A stretch of 64,000 nt of DNA from NCBI GenBank assembly GCA_018268415.1, contig JAFDWO010000018.1:18145-82144 (forward strand), given 5' to 3'. This stretch comes from Actinomycetota bacterium. GTDB taxonomy: Bacteria; Actinomycetota; Thermoleophilia; Solirubrobacterales; 70-9. Position 1 is the first letter of the stretch; each line of letters begins with the position of its first letter. The position numbers and the translations under genes are program-made. Below are positions 8,864 through 17,712 of this stretch, in pieces. The notes under the pieces are model-generated. The model saw only the letters and a program-made list of their open reading frames with translations, was not told the origin of the DNA and searched no databases.

Positions 8864-9265
8864 ATGCCCGAGCTCGTCGCCATCGCATACGACGATGAGA
8901 CCGTCGCCGACTGCGCGATCGAGGAACTGCGGCGCTGCGGTGAAGAGCTCGGGCTCGACCCCGACGCTTCCGCGGTGCTCGTCTGTGAACGTGACGGGAC
9001 CTGCCGCCTGACGACCAGCCGGCACGCGGACGCCCAGGCCCGTTGGGCCGAGTTCTGGGGAGCGTTCCTGGAAGCCTTGTTGAGCCAGGAGGATGACCCG
9101 GCCGCCATCGACGGGCGCTTCCGCGGCCGGCTGCTCCCGATGCTGCGCCCGGGGGCCTCCGTCCTGCTGCTGTCGATGCCGGGTGGCGGCGAGGAGCGCG
9201 TCCTCAGAGCCCTCAGCCACTTCGGCGGAAGGTCGCTGGTCCAGGGCCCTGGCCTCGATCGTTAG
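8864..9265 (+). CDS. small DUF1269-like protein
   Basis: 133 aa. The N-terminal pattern (ELVAIAYDDETVADCAIEEL, then a second strand reading ASAVLVCERDGTCRL) resembles the ferredoxin-like start of DUF1269 proteins, which are often linked to membranes or stress. It has no clear membrane helix of its own. The next gene on the same strand encodes a DUF389-like membrane protein, and the two probably form a unit. Function unknown. Confidence 0.6.
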   Translation: MPELVAIAYDDETVADCAIEELRRCGEELGLDPDASAVLVCERDGTCRLTTSRHADAQARWAEFWGAFLEALLSQEDDPAAIDGRFRGRLLPMLRPGASVLLLSMPGGGEERVLRALSHFGGRSLVQGPGLDR

Positions 9266-9274
9266 GTCGAGGCC
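9251..9274. other. intercistronic hairpin across the stop codon
   Basis: GGCCTCGA-N8-TCGAGGCC is a perfect 8-bp inverted repeat that spans the stop of the 8864-9265 gene and lies just before the next start. It could attenuate read-through or stabilise the upstream message. No U-tract follows. Confidence 0.4.
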
Positions 9275-9283
9275 CGTCCCCTG

Positions 9284-10234
9284 ATGCTGCAGCTGCGGGC
9301 GTTCGGTGACGAGGCCCGGGTGCGATCGCTCGGGGTCGAGCTCGAACGGGCGGGCCTGATGCGCGCCGCCACGCTCGTCCCCGCGCCGAGCGGCGGCCGG
9401 GCCCGGCTCGAAGGCGAGGTCGACGCCGACGCCGCCGACCGCGCCCTGGCGCTGGCCCGCGCGGCGGGGCTGGCCGAGGACTCCGTCTCGCTGGTCCGCG
9501 AGGAAACCGTCGGAGGATCAACGAGATTCCCGACGGCAAGTCTGATCTGGAGCGACATGCTGGGCCAGGCGGCGATCAATTCGCGACTGCTCGGACGGTA
9601 CCTCGCCTTCATGTCGGTCGCCGGCGTCGTCGCGGGCTTCGGGGTCATCTACGACAACGGGATCCTGATCGTCGGCGCGATGGCGATCAGCCCAGACGTG
9701 CTGCCGATCGCGGCGATCTGCGTGGGCGCCGTGGCCGCCGACGGACGGCTGGTGGTCCGCGCCGGCGGAACGCTGGTGACCGGCTTCCTGGCGACCTGCG
9801 CCTGGGCCGGGGCGATGACCGCGGTGCTCGATCCCCTCGGACTGCTGCCGACGAACTTCGAAGTCGGCGCGGCGTCGCTGTCCGGGCTCACCTCGGTCAA
9901 TGTCGCGACGATCGGCGTCGCGGTGGCGGCGGGCGTCGCCGCGATGCTCGCGCTCGAGACCCGGGCGAGCGCCGGCGTCGGGGTGGCGATCTCGGTGACG
10001 ACGATCCCCGCCGCCGCGTACCTCGGGGTGGCGGCCGGCATCGGCGACGCCGGGAAGGTCCTCGGGGCGCTCGCCGTGCTCGGTTCCAACGTCGTCGCGC
10101 TGATCGCTGCCGGCACGCTGACCCTGATCGTCCAGCGCCGGCTCACGTCCGCGCGGTCGACCGACCCGGACGCCGGCGGAGGAGGAGCAAGTTCACCCGG
10201 ATCGGAGGAGGCCGGAGCAGATCCCCGGACCTAG
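9284..10234 (+). CDS. DUF389-like integral membrane protein
   Basis: 316 aa. A soluble N-terminal part of about 75 residues has a ferredoxin-like feel; then come six or so hydrophobic helices. The second helix pair, GILIVGAMAISPDVLPIAAI, corresponds to the conserved GAM-ISP motif of DUF389 proteins. The C-terminus is a charged, Gly-rich tail. Function of the family is not established. The gene sits 18 bp downstream of the DUF1269-like gene. The ATG at 9284 has no strong ribosome site, so translation may be coupled. Confidence 0.72.
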   Translation: MLQLRAFGDEARVRSLGVELERAGLMRAATLVPAPSGGRARLEGEVDADAADRALALARAAGLAEDSVSLVREETVGGSTRFPTASLIWSDMLGQAAINSRLLGRYLAFMSVAGVVAGFGVIYDNGILIVGAMAISPDVLPIAAICVGAVAADGRLVVRAGGTLVTGFLATCAWAGAMTAVLDPLGLLPTNFEVGAASLSGLTSVNVATIGVAVAAGVAAMLALETRASAGVGVAISVTTIPAAAYLGVAAGIGDAGKVLGALAVLGSNVVALIAAGTLTLIVQRRLTSARSTDPDAGGGGASSPGSEEAGADPRT

Positions 10235-10298
10235 CATCGGCAGCGCCGGACCCCGTCGTCGCGATCGGGGACGAACCACAACGAGCTGGGAGTTGAAG

Positions 10299-12032
10299 AT
10301 GGACGCTGAATACGACGTGCTCGTGGTTGGATCAGGCTTCGGCGGCAGCGTCGCGGCGATGCGCGCGGTCGAGAAGGGCTACTCGGTGGGAGTCCTCGAG
10401 GCGGGCAGACGCTGGGCCGACGAGGACCTGCCGAGCTCCAGTTGGGACCTGCCGGGGTTCGTTTGGCAACCCGAGATCGAGCTCTTCGGGATCCAGCGGA
10501 TCCGTTACCTGAACGACGTGATCGTCCTCTCCGGGGCAGGCGTGGGCGGGGGCTCGCTGGTCTACGCCAACACCCTCTACGTGCCCGCGCAGAAGTTCTT
10601 CGACTACCCGGCCTGGTCGCACATCACCGACTGGGCCGACGAGATGGCTCCCTACTACGACCTCTGCAACCGGATCTTCGGGGTGGCGCCCTCGCCCTAC
10701 GGTGAGACCGACTCCGACCGGATCATGAAAGAGGTCGCCGCGGACATGGGCAGGCCGTACCTGCGGGCGCCGCTCGGCGTCTACTTCGGCACGCCGGGGG
10801 TCGAGGCCGAGGATCCCTACTTCGGCGGCGCCGGCCCGAGCCGGACCGGCTGCATCAGCTGCAACGACTGCATGATCGGCTGCGCCCACAACGCCAAGAA
10901 CAAGCTGACCGCGAACTACCTCTACCTGGCCGAGAAGGCCGGCGCCACGATCCACGACCTGAACGAGGTCCACACCGTGAAGCCGCTCGACGGGGGTGGC
11001 TTCGAGGTCGTCGCCCGCCACCCGGGGTTGATCGGCCGGGCCGAGCGGCACCACCGCTACCGCGCTCAGCAGGTGATCGTCGCCGCGCACGCCTACGGCA
11101 CCGCCCAGATCCTGCTCTCGATGAAGGAGGACGGGACGCTGGCGAACCTCTCCGACGAAGCCGGCAAGCGGGCGCGAACGAACTCCGAGGCGCTCGTCTC
11201 CGCCCAGCGCCGCGAGGGCGACTTCAAGGACGACCCGGAGCGCTTCAGCATCACCCCGGGCGCGTCCTCGGTAACCGCCTGCCTGCAGATCGATCCGGAG
11301 GCGACGATCGGGCCGGTCCGTTACGGGGTCGGCTCCAACGCGATGGACTTCGTCTACACCGCCCAGCCCGATGGCGACGAAGAGCATCACTTCCGCGCCT
11401 GGGTCAAGCACCTGGTCGAGCATCCGAAGGAGACGATCGGGATCGACGACGCCCACCACTGGTCCGAGCGCGGCTTCAACCTGCTCTGCATGCGCGACCA
11501 CGACGACTGGCTCGACCTGAGCTGGAAGCACGGGATGCTGCACTCGAAACCGGGCTCCGACACGGCGCCGCCGGCGATCGTCGAGGCGGCGGTCGACGTC
11601 GGCCGCCGGGTGGCCGAGAAGCTCGGCGGCGATCCCGCCCAGACCTGGTTCTCGGTCGCCGGGCGCTCGACCTCGGCCCACTTCATCGGCGGCATGACGA
11701 TCGGCGAGGACGCCGGGCACGGGGTCGTCGACGCCTACCAGCGCGCCTTCGGCTACGAGGGCCTGCACATCATGGACGGCAGCGTGATCACCGCCAACCC
11801 GGGCGTCAACCCGTCGCACACGATCGCCGCCCTGGCCGAGCGGGCGATGTCATTCTGGCCCCACAAGGGCGAGCAGGACCCGCGCCCGCCGCTCGGTTCG
11901 GGGTACGAGCGGATCGCCCCGGTGATGCCGCGCCGGCCGCTGGTCCCGGCGGGCGCCCCGGCCGAGTACCGGCTGAACCAGGACGTCTCGATCACCGACG
12001 TGGTGATCGGCGACCAACCGCAGGACGAATAG
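10299..12032 (+). CDS. GMC-family oxidoreductase, cholesterol-oxidase-like
   Basis: 577 aa. The N-terminus carries the FAD-binding VVGSGFGGSVAAMRA motif, and the C-terminus the conserved NPGVNPSHTIAALAERA segment of GMC oxidases. Around residues 187-200 there is a cysteine cluster CISCNDCMIGCAHNAKN (C-x2-C-x2-C-x3-C), known from the mycobacterial ChoD-like branch; whether it binds an Fe-S cluster is open. There is no export signal, so the enzyme is cytoplasmic. It likely oxidises a hydroxyl on a sterol- or terpenoid-like substrate. I chose the ATG at 10299 over a TTG two codons upstream. The Rieske and DUF1254 genes follow on the same strand. Confidence 0.85.
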   Translation: MDAEYDVLVVGSGFGGSVAAMRAVEKGYSVGVLEAGRRWADEDLPSSSWDLPGFVWQPEIELFGIQRIRYLNDVIVLSGAGVGGGSLVYANTLYVPAQKFFDYPAWSHITDWADEMAPYYDLCNRIFGVAPSPYGETDSDRIMKEVAADMGRPYLRAPLGVYFGTPGVEAEDPYFGGAGPSRTGCISCNDCMIGCAHNAKNKLTANYLYLAEKAGATIHDLNEVHTVKPLDGGGFEVVARHPGLIGRAERHHRYRAQQVIVAAHAYGTAQILLSMKEDGTLANLSDEAGKRARTNSEALVSAQRREGDFKDDPERFSITPGASSVTACLQIDPEATIGPVRYGVGSNAMDFVYTAQPDGDEEHHFRAWVKHLVEHPKETIGIDDAHHWSERGFNLLCMRDHDDWLDLSWKHGMLHSKPGSDTAPPAIVEAAVDVGRRVAEKLGGDPAQTWFSVAGRSTSAHFIGGMTIGEDAGHGVVDAYQRAFGYEGLHIMDGSVITANPGVNPSHTIAALAERAMSFWPHKGEQDPRPPLGSGYERIAPVMPRRPLVPAGAPAEYRLNQDVSITDVVIGDQPQDE

Positions 12033-12069
12033 GCCGCGACCCGGCCGTCCCGAATCGGAGGAGATCCAG

Positions 12070-12414
12070 ATGACTGACCTGCAGACGGACGAGCCGCGGG
12101 TGCTCGCCAAGACCGATGAGGTACCCGACGCCTACGTCCGCCCCTTCTATCTCGAGGACCTGAAGCGCCGGGTCGCCGTCGTCCGGGTCGGCGGCGCGCT
12201 CCACGCCTTCGACGACCTCTGCACCTGCGGCGGCACCCCGTGCTCCCTGGCCTCCGGGCTGCTCGACGGCACGACCCTGATGTGCCAGTGCCACGGCTCC
12301 CGCTGGGACGTCGTCACCGGAGCGGTCGAACGCGGGCCGGCGACCGGGCCGCTGCGCAAGTACGAGGCAACCGAGGCTGACGGCAAGATCCGCGCCACCG
12401 TCTCCGCAACCTAG
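12070..12414 (+). CDS. Rieske-type [2Fe-2S] protein with altered first ligand motif
   Basis: 114 aa, the size of a Rieske ferredoxin. The second motif is normal in spacing (CQCHGSRWD, C-x2-H). The first motif, which is C-x-H in typical Rieske proteins, reads LCTCGGTPCSL, so the His position is Cys (C-x-C). The cluster, if formed, would be held by three Cys and one His, or by another of the nearby Cys residues. GTTLMCQCHGSRWDVVTGAV and the following RGPAT segment are otherwise classic. It may pass electrons to or from the neighbouring GMC enzyme or a P450; that is inferred from position only. Confidence 0.8.
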   Translation: MTDLQTDEPRVLAKTDEVPDAYVRPFYLEDLKRRVAVVRVGGALHAFDDLCTCGGTPCSLASGLLDGTTLMCQCHGSRWDVVTGAVERGPATGPLRKYEATEADGKIRATVSAT

Positions 12415-12433
12415 ACCTGACCCAGGAGGAGAG

Positions 12434-13780
12434 ATGACCACCCGCCCCGCCCTGCCCGACGACGCCGTCGAGCTCGCCGCCCAGGCCTTCGTCTACGCCT
12501 ACCCGCTGGAGTACGCGCTGCGTGAAATGGCGGGCTTCACCACCGACCACAGCACGCTGCCCGTCGGTGGCCCCTGGAACGAGCTCCACCACGCCCGCGA
12601 GCTGCTCGGCCCGGAGACCGAATTCGTCTCGCCCAACAACGACACCCTCTACTCGCTCTCCTCGCTCGACCTGCGCGGCGGCCCCCTGCTGCTCGAGGTT
12701 CCGGAGACGGGCTCGCGCTACTACGTCCTGCAGATGATCGACGCCTGGAGCAACAACTTCGCCTACGTCGGCACGCGCAGTCACGGCGGCGACGGCGGCC
12801 GCTTCCTGCTCGCGGCGCCGGGCTTCGCCGGCGAGGAGCCCCGCGACACGACGCTGATCGAAGCCCCCACCGGCATCGCCCTGCTGCTCGGGCGGATCCA
12901 GGTCGACGGCGAGGAGGACCTCCCGGCCGTGAAGGAACTGCAGGACCGGTTCTCGCTACGCCGCCTGGACGGCTCCCATCCGAGCGCCGCGGGCCTTCCC
13001 GAGCCCGCCGCGCAGGTACCCGAGGAGCTGCGCTGGTGGGAGACGGTACGGGTCGAGCTCGCCGCCTTCCCGCCGCCGGCCGAGGACGGGCCGCTCCTCG
13101 CGGCGTTCGCCCCGCTCGGCCTCGGCGCGGCCGACTCCCCCTACGTCGATCCCGATCCGGACCTGGTCAAGGTCCTGGTCGAGGGCGAGTCCCGAGGGCG
13201 GGCGACGATCGAGCAGCTCGCCAAAGGCGGCAAACCGGGCCCGCAGGGGTGGACCTCGGCGATGCACTTCTTCGACTACAACCGCTACCGGCTCGGCTTC
13301 GGCACGATCGACAGCGACGAGTGGAAGATCGCCGATTCCCAACGGGCCTACGCGACCCGCGCCGCCGCTGCCCGCGCCGGCCTCTTCGGCAACCATGGCT
13401 ACGAGGCCGACTACGAGCTCGTCTACACCGACGCCGACGGTGAACCGCTCGACGGTGCCAATGCCTACGAGCTGCGGCTGAGCGAGCCGCCACCGGCCGG
13501 CGCCTTCTGGTCGCTGACGATGTACGACGTGCCGAGGTTCCTCCTCGTCGACAACCCGATCCACCGCTACTCGATCGGCGACCGCACGCCGGGCCTCGCC
13601 CGCGATGAGGACGGCGCGCTGACGATCTATCTGCAGGCCGACTCTCCCGGCGCCGACAAGGAGTCGAACTGGCTGCCGACCCCGACGGGGCCGTTCCGGC
13701 CGATGATGCGGATCTACGGCCCGCAGGCGCCGGTGCTGGACGGCAGCTACCAGCTGCCGTCGATCCAGCGCGTCGGCTGA
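12434..13780 (+). CDS. DUF1254/DUF1214-domain protein
   Basis: 448 aa with a GGAGGAGAG ribosome site. The N-terminal half has the DUF1254 features (AFVYAYPLEYALREMAGF, then VSPNNDTLYSLSSLDL), and the C-terminal 110 residues the DUF1214 features (FWSLTMYDVPRFLLVDNP, ESNWLPTPTGPF, MMRIYGP). No signal peptide is visible, whereas many family members are exported. Biochemical function is unknown. It is the last gene of a three-gene run with the GMC oxidoreductase and the Rieske protein, so a linked role in oxidising a hydrophobic substrate is possible. Confidence 0.85.
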   Translation: MTTRPALPDDAVELAAQAFVYAYPLEYALREMAGFTTDHSTLPVGGPWNELHHARELLGPETEFVSPNNDTLYSLSSLDLRGGPLLLEVPETGSRYYVLQMIDAWSNNFAYVGTRSHGGDGGRFLLAAPGFAGEEPRDTTLIEAPTGIALLLGRIQVDGEEDLPAVKELQDRFSLRRLDGSHPSAAGLPEPAAQVPEELRWWETVRVELAAFPPPAEDGPLLAAFAPLGLGAADSPYVDPDPDLVKVLVEGESRGRATIEQLAKGGKPGPQGWTSAMHFFDYNRYRLGFGTIDSDEWKIADSQRAYATRAAAARAGLFGNHGYEADYELVYTDADGEPLDGANAYELRLSEPPPAGAFWSLTMYDVPRFLLVDNPIHRYSIGDRTPGLARDEDGALTIYLQADSPGADKESNWLPTPTGPFRPMMRIYGPQAPVLDGSYQLPSIQRVG

Positions 13781-13792
13781 CCGGGCGCCCCG

Positions 13793-14467
13793 ATGGGAGA
13801 AGCGATCGGGCAGGTCCTGCCGTTGGCGGTGGGCGTGGCGCTCAGCCCCGTCCCGATCATCGGCGTCACCTTGATGCTGGCGACCCCGCGGGCGCGGTCG
13901 AACGGCCTCGCCTTCATCGGCGGCTGGATCGCCGGCCTGGCGATCGCGGGCGCCGCCTTCCTCCTCCTCTCGAGCGGCGCCGGCGCGAGCGAAGGGAGCG
14001 AACCGGCCGACTGGGTCGGCGTGGTCAAGCTCGCCCTCGGCGCCCTCCTCCTGCTCGTCGCCGCGCGCCAATGGCGCGGCCGTCCCCGCGCCGGCGCCGA
14101 GGCCCCGATGCCGAAGTGGATGCAGAGCATCGACGGCTTCCGGGCACCGAAGGCGGCCGGCCTCGCGGTGCTGCTCGCGGCGGTCAACCCGAAGAACCTG
14201 CTGCTGGTCATCGCCGCTGCGGCGGCGATCTCACAGACCGGCGTCGCGGCCGGCCAACAGGCGCTCGCCCTTGGCGTCTTCGTCCTCATCGGCACCGTCG
14301 GTCCCGGCGCCCCGCTCGCCATCTACTTCCTGCTCGGCGACCGCTCCCGCGAGGTGCTCGACGAGCTGCGCTCGTGGATGACGCAGAACAACGCAACGAT
14401 CATGGCCGTGCTCTGCCTGGTGATCGGAGCCAAGCTGATCGGCGACGGCATCGGCGGCCTTTCCTGA
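13793..14467 (+). CDS. GAP-family membrane protein (Sap-like)
   Basis: 224 aa with six hydrophobic helices in a LysE-like arrangement. The start, LPLAVGVALSPVPIIGVTLM, and the later LAAVNPKNLLLVIAAAAAI are the hallmark repeats of the GAP (glycolipid addressing protein, Sap) family, linked in mycobacteria to export of surface lipids. It starts 12 bp after the DUF1254 stop and converges with cydB, whose stop is 28 bp away. Substrate unknown. Confidence 0.82.
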   Translation: MGEAIGQVLPLAVGVALSPVPIIGVTLMLATPRARSNGLAFIGGWIAGLAIAGAAFLLLSSGAGASEGSEPADWVGVVKLALGALLLLVAARQWRGRPRAGAEAPMPKWMQSIDGFRAPKAAGLAVLLAAVNPKNLLLVIAAAAAISQTGVAAGQQALALGVFVLIGTVGPGAPLAIYFLLGDRSREVLDELRSWMTQNNATIMAVLCLVIGAKLIGDGIGGLS

Positions 14468-14495
14468 GCCGGCCGTGCTCGTCGGGCGGGAGTCG

Positions 14496-15530
14496 TCAGG
14501 CACCCTCCTCGCTGATCACCGGCGGCGTTTCGGCCTGCTCCTCGACGAGGTCGCGCTGGGCAAGAGCGAAGAGCAGGAACAGCGACGGCACGACGACCAC
14601 CACCGCGACCACGAAGACGACCAGCACCCAGGTCAGCGTGGTCGAGACACCGGCACCTGCTTCGATCGTCAGCGTCTGCGGAAGCAGGTAGGGGTACTGG
14701 GCGACGGCCCAGGCCCAGACCATCGTCACCACCGCCCCGACGGCGGCGACGCGGGCGGCGTGGCCACCCCGCCGGAGCAGGAGCAGGGCAGCGATCCCGC
14801 AGAGCAGGGACGCGATGACGAGCGGGATCCCGTCGCCGGTCAGACCTTCATAGATGTAAGGGGCATCGGCGCGGTAGACGAACATCGCGACGACCGCGAT
14901 CGCGCCGCCGAGGATCCCGGCGACCAGCGCCCGGCGCCGGAAGTACGCGACCAGGTCGGGCGCGAAGCGGCGCGAATCGTGGGTGAGGAAGACGGCGGCG
15001 AGATAGGCGCCGGTGGCGACGAAGAGCGCACCGGTGACCAGCGAGACCGCGTTCAGCCAGCTGGTCACCGGGTCCCCTGCCGCGTTGCCTGGCGGGACCC
15101 GGCCGGCGGCGATCGCGCCGACGACGGTCCCCATGAAGAACGGGGTCAGGAGCGAGGAGAGCGCGAACAGCCGGTCGGCGACGTAACGGCCGCGGGCGCG
15201 GGCGGCCACGCCTTTGAAGGCGAACCCGGCGCCGCGCAGGACGATCCCCAGCGCGACCAGGCTGAGCGGGATGAAGAGCGTCGACATGATCGCCGCGAAG
15301 GCCGCGGAAAAGGCGGTCCAGAGGACGACGAGGACGAAGATCAGCCAGACGTGATTGGCCTCCCAGACGGGCCCGATCGAGTGGGTGATCGCCGCCCGCA
15401 CCCGCTCGCCGCGACCGTCCCGGCCGCTGAGGAGGTCCCAGAAGCCGGCGCCGAAGTCGGCGCCGGCGAAGACCGCGTAGAAGGTCGCGGCGAGCCAGAG
15501 GACGGCGGCGACGGCCTCCGCCGTGCTCAT
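14496..15530 (-). CDS. cydB: cytochrome bd ubiquinol oxidase subunit II
   Basis: 344 aa, a normal CydB length. The N-terminus LWLAATFYAVFAGADFGAGF followed by WDLLSGRDGRGER matches the family, and eight to nine hydrophobic helices follow. The ATG at 15530 overlaps the cydA stop in an ATGA, so the two subunits are translated together; the frame stays open further upstream inside cydA but that part is not CydB-like. With CydA it forms a membrane quinol oxidase that reduces O2 to water with high affinity. No CydX-like small gene or cydDC is seen in the window. Confidence 0.95.
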   Translation of the reverse strand: MSTAEAVAAVLWLAATFYAVFAGADFGAGFWDLLSGRDGRGERVRAAITHSIGPVWEANHVWLIFVLVVLWTAFSAAFAAIMSTLFIPLSLVALGIVLRGAGFAFKGVAARARGRYVADRLFALSSLLTPFFMGTVVGAIAAGRVPPGNAAGDPVTSWLNAVSLVTGALFVATGAYLAAVFLTHDSRRFAPDLVAYFRRRALVAGILGGAIAVVAMFVYRADAPYIYEGLTGDGIPLVIASLLCGIAALLLLRRGGHAARVAAVGAVVTMVWAWAVAQYPYLLPQTLTIEAGAGVSTTLTWVLVVFVVAVVVVVPSLFLLFALAQRDLVEEQAETPPVISEEGA

Positions 15531-16939
15531 CGCTCGTCTCCCCCGGCGAGCGACGCCGGTTCGTAGGGCCCGCCGCTCTCCGCCGCGGCGGAGCCGGCCT
15601 CGCGCCAACGGCGCGCCATCGCCCGCAACACCAGCACGGTCGCCGTCCCGAGCGCCGCGTAGAGGACGACCACGCCGCCCAGCGTGAACCAGATCCCCCC
15701 CGCCCCGGTCACCGCTTCCTCGGTGCGCATCACTTCGTAGACGATCCACGGCTGGCGGCCGACCTCGGTCACGATCCAGCCGCACTCGATCGCGATCCCG
15801 ACCGCGACTCCGGAGACGGCCACGGCGCGCAGGAACCACTTCGTCGAGGGGATGTCGCGCCGACGCCACCAGACGAAGGCGAACCAGGCGCCGAGGGCCA
15901 GCAGCGCGCAGCAGATGCCGACCATCGCGTCGAAGGCAAGGTGGAGCAGCGTGTTCGCCGGCGGCCGATCGGCGGGCGGCACCGAGTCGAGTCCGACGAC
16001 TTCGGTGTCGGCGCTGAAGCCGACCAACCAGGAGTCGAGGTTCGGGATCCCGATCCCGCCCTTCACCCCTTCATCGGTACAACGGCCGCCGATGTACTCG
16101 GTGACGTGGGTGTGCGTTTCCTGCACGCACTCCATCGCCGCGAACTTGACCGGCTGGTCTTCGGCGACCGCGCGAGCCGCCGTGTCGCCGACCAGGAACT
16201 GGATCGGCGTCGCGAGCAGCGCCACGGTGAGCCCGATCAGGAGCCCGAGCCGGTGCCGGCGGTCGCGTCGCCCGCGCAGCATCCCCACCGCGTAGACCGA
16301 GGCGATCAGGAAGCCGGTGAACATGTAGCCGGCGAGGATCATGTGCGGGGCCTCGTAGGCGAGCGCCGGATTGAAGATGACCTTCAGCGGGTCGACGCTC
16401 GTCACTTCCCCGGAGCGCACGAGCCCCCGGGACAGCGAGAACCCCTGCGGCTGGTTCATCCAGGAGTTGACCGCGACCACCGAGAGGGCGCCGCCGATGC
16501 CGCAGACGACGATTGGCACACCGCTCCAGAAGTGGGCCCACGGCGAGAGGCGCCGCCAGCCGAACAGGTAGATGCCGATGAAGATCGCCTCGAGGAAGAA
16601 GAAGATCCCCTCGATCGCGAAGGCGACGCCGAAGACGTCGCCGAAGCGGGCGGTGAACTCCGGCCAGAGTAGGCCGAACTCGAAGCTGATCACCGTGCCG
16701 GTGACGGCGCCGACGGCGAAGGTCACGGCGGCGACCTTCGACCACCGGCGCGCCAGCTCCATCGCGTCCGGGTCGCCGCGGCGCAACCCCCGCCAGTTGG
16801 CGATCAACATGTAGGCCGGAAAGGCGATCCCCAGGCTGGCGAAGATGATGTGAAAGCCCAGGGTCAGGGCCATCTGCTCGCGGGCGGCCAACAGCTCCGA
16901 CGCGGCCAGGGGAAGTCGATCGAGCAGTAAGGTCGACAT
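15527..16939 (-). CDS. cydA: cytochrome bd ubiquinol oxidase subunit I
   Basis: 470 aa with nine hydrophobic helices. The haem-ligand regions are present: GFHIIFASLG near residue 29 (axial His) and EAPHMILAGYMFTGFLIA near 200 (second His). The quinol loop is of the short type. The start ATG follows a GGAGGATCG ribosome site. The protein holds haems b558, b595 and d and oxidises menaquinol or ubiquinol. It is the first gene of the cydAB operon on the minus strand; its upstream 230 bp holds no other gene. Confidence 0.96.
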   Translation of the reverse strand: MSTLLLDRLPLAASELLAAREQMALTLGFHIIFASLGIAFPAYMLIANWRGLRRGDPDAMELARRWSKVAAVTFAVGAVTGTVISFEFGLLWPEFTARFGDVFGVAFAIEGIFFFLEAIFIGIYLFGWRRLSPWAHFWSGVPIVVCGIGGALSVVAVNSWMNQPQGFSLSRGLVRSGEVTSVDPLKVIFNPALAYEAPHMILAGYMFTGFLIASVYAVGMLRGRRDRRHRLGLLIGLTVALLATPIQFLVGDTAARAVAEDQPVKFAAMECVQETHTHVTEYIGGRCTDEGVKGGIGIPNLDSWLVGFSADTEVVGLDSVPPADRPPANTLLHLAFDAMVGICCALLALGAWFAFVWWRRRDIPSTKWFLRAVAVSGVAVGIAIECGWIVTEVGRQPWIVYEVMRTEEAVTGAGGIWFTLGGVVVLYAALGTATVLVLRAMARRWREAGSAAAESGGPYEPASLAGGDER

Positions 16940-17166
16940 CGCGCACGATCCTCCCGATCACCGCCGGCGAGCGCCTCATGCCGATCGGGTGATCCCTCGG
17001 GCTCGACGGACCGGGCCCGCTCGGCCCACCCGGTTCGAAGGCAAGCCTTCCGATGCGCTGCCAACGAAGGCGAGGCTGTGGCGGGAGGCGCTCGATGAGC
17101 CACCTCTCCCGCCCAGACGGCGATGGCCGTGCCCCACGCCCGATTCTGCAGGCACCCGTCTACATC
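16940..17166. other. non-coding stretch upstream of cydA
   Basis: No supported gene. Short frames on both strands lack start signals and family likeness. The cydA promoter must lie here, but I see no convincing -35/-10 pair. Confidence 0.4.
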
Positions 17167-17181
17167 TCAAGAAACACGAAA

Positions 17182-17203
17182 GCCCCGCACCAGCGGGGCC
17201 TTT
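17182..17203. terminator. intrinsic hairpin GCCCCGC-ACCA-GCGGGGC
   Basis: A 7-bp GC stem with a 4-base loop, flanked by AAA on one side and CTTTCT on the other, so it can act in either direction. The broken L,D-transpeptidase frame on the minus strand runs straight into it. Confidence 0.6.
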
Positions 17204-17430
17204 CTCTGCATAGCAACGCAACCGTGGGAGCGGGCGCTTCCGAGGGGATCTAGCAGGCTGGCGCCGGCGCGGCCGTGGATGCCGATCCGTCCGGTGCCTC
17301 CTTCGAAGTGCTTCAGCACGTCGGACCGGGCGGTCAGGGCGAGGACCCAGGTGCCGACGAAGTCGCGCGGATCAGGCTGGCGGTCCCGTTCGTAGATCGC
17401 CGCCAGTCCTCTCGGGGTGGGCGTCGAGGG
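17204..17430 (-). pseudogene. L,D-transpeptidase (YkuD) catalytic-domain remnant
   Basis: On the minus strand the frame reads TPTPRG, ERDRQPDPRDFVGTWVL, FEGGTGRIGIHGRAGASLL and then SARSHGCVAMQ. The IHG and SHGC motifs are the catalytic signature of YkuD L,D-transpeptidases, which make 3-3 peptidoglycan cross-links. The normal 20 or so residues after SHGC(V/I)RM are missing: the frame runs into the hairpin at 17182-17203. Upstream of TPTPRG the similarity also stops, and no signal peptide or start is visible. I read it as a decayed gene; a small active relic is unlikely. Confidence 0.65.
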
Positions 17431-17670
17431 CGGGCGCGCCCGCGCGGAACGGTCGAGCCGCGTGCGCGCGAGGAGCGGCGTGACGATCCGACGCCTCGAT
17501 GCCAACGTCCTCTGTCGATCAAGGCCGACAAAAGGTAAAGGCCCGGCGGGCGCGATCCGAAGTCTGACGATGGCCTCATGCCGACCCTCCGAGGCTCGGC
17601 GTAGGGACTTCGAAATGGGCGGGTTCGAACACCTCCCGCGAAGGGCACCCCCAAGCTGATCGCCAACCAC

Positions 17671-17699
17671 GAAAAAACGACCGCCCAGGCGGGCGGTCG
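17671..17699 (-). terminator. Rho-independent terminator of the DUF11 surface-protein gene
   Basis: Stem CGACCGCCC / GGGCGGTCG with loop AGGC (17678-17699); on the minus strand it is followed by TTTTTTC (17671-17677). It lies 14 bp after the stop of the surface-protein gene and fits a textbook intrinsic terminator. Confidence 0.88.
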
Positions 17700-17712
17700 C
17701 GGGACTTCGATC

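Noticed and set aside
10332..11819. Long minus-strand frame opposite the GMC oxidoreductase
   Set aside because: Same GC-bias shadow; no recognisable motif or ribosome site.
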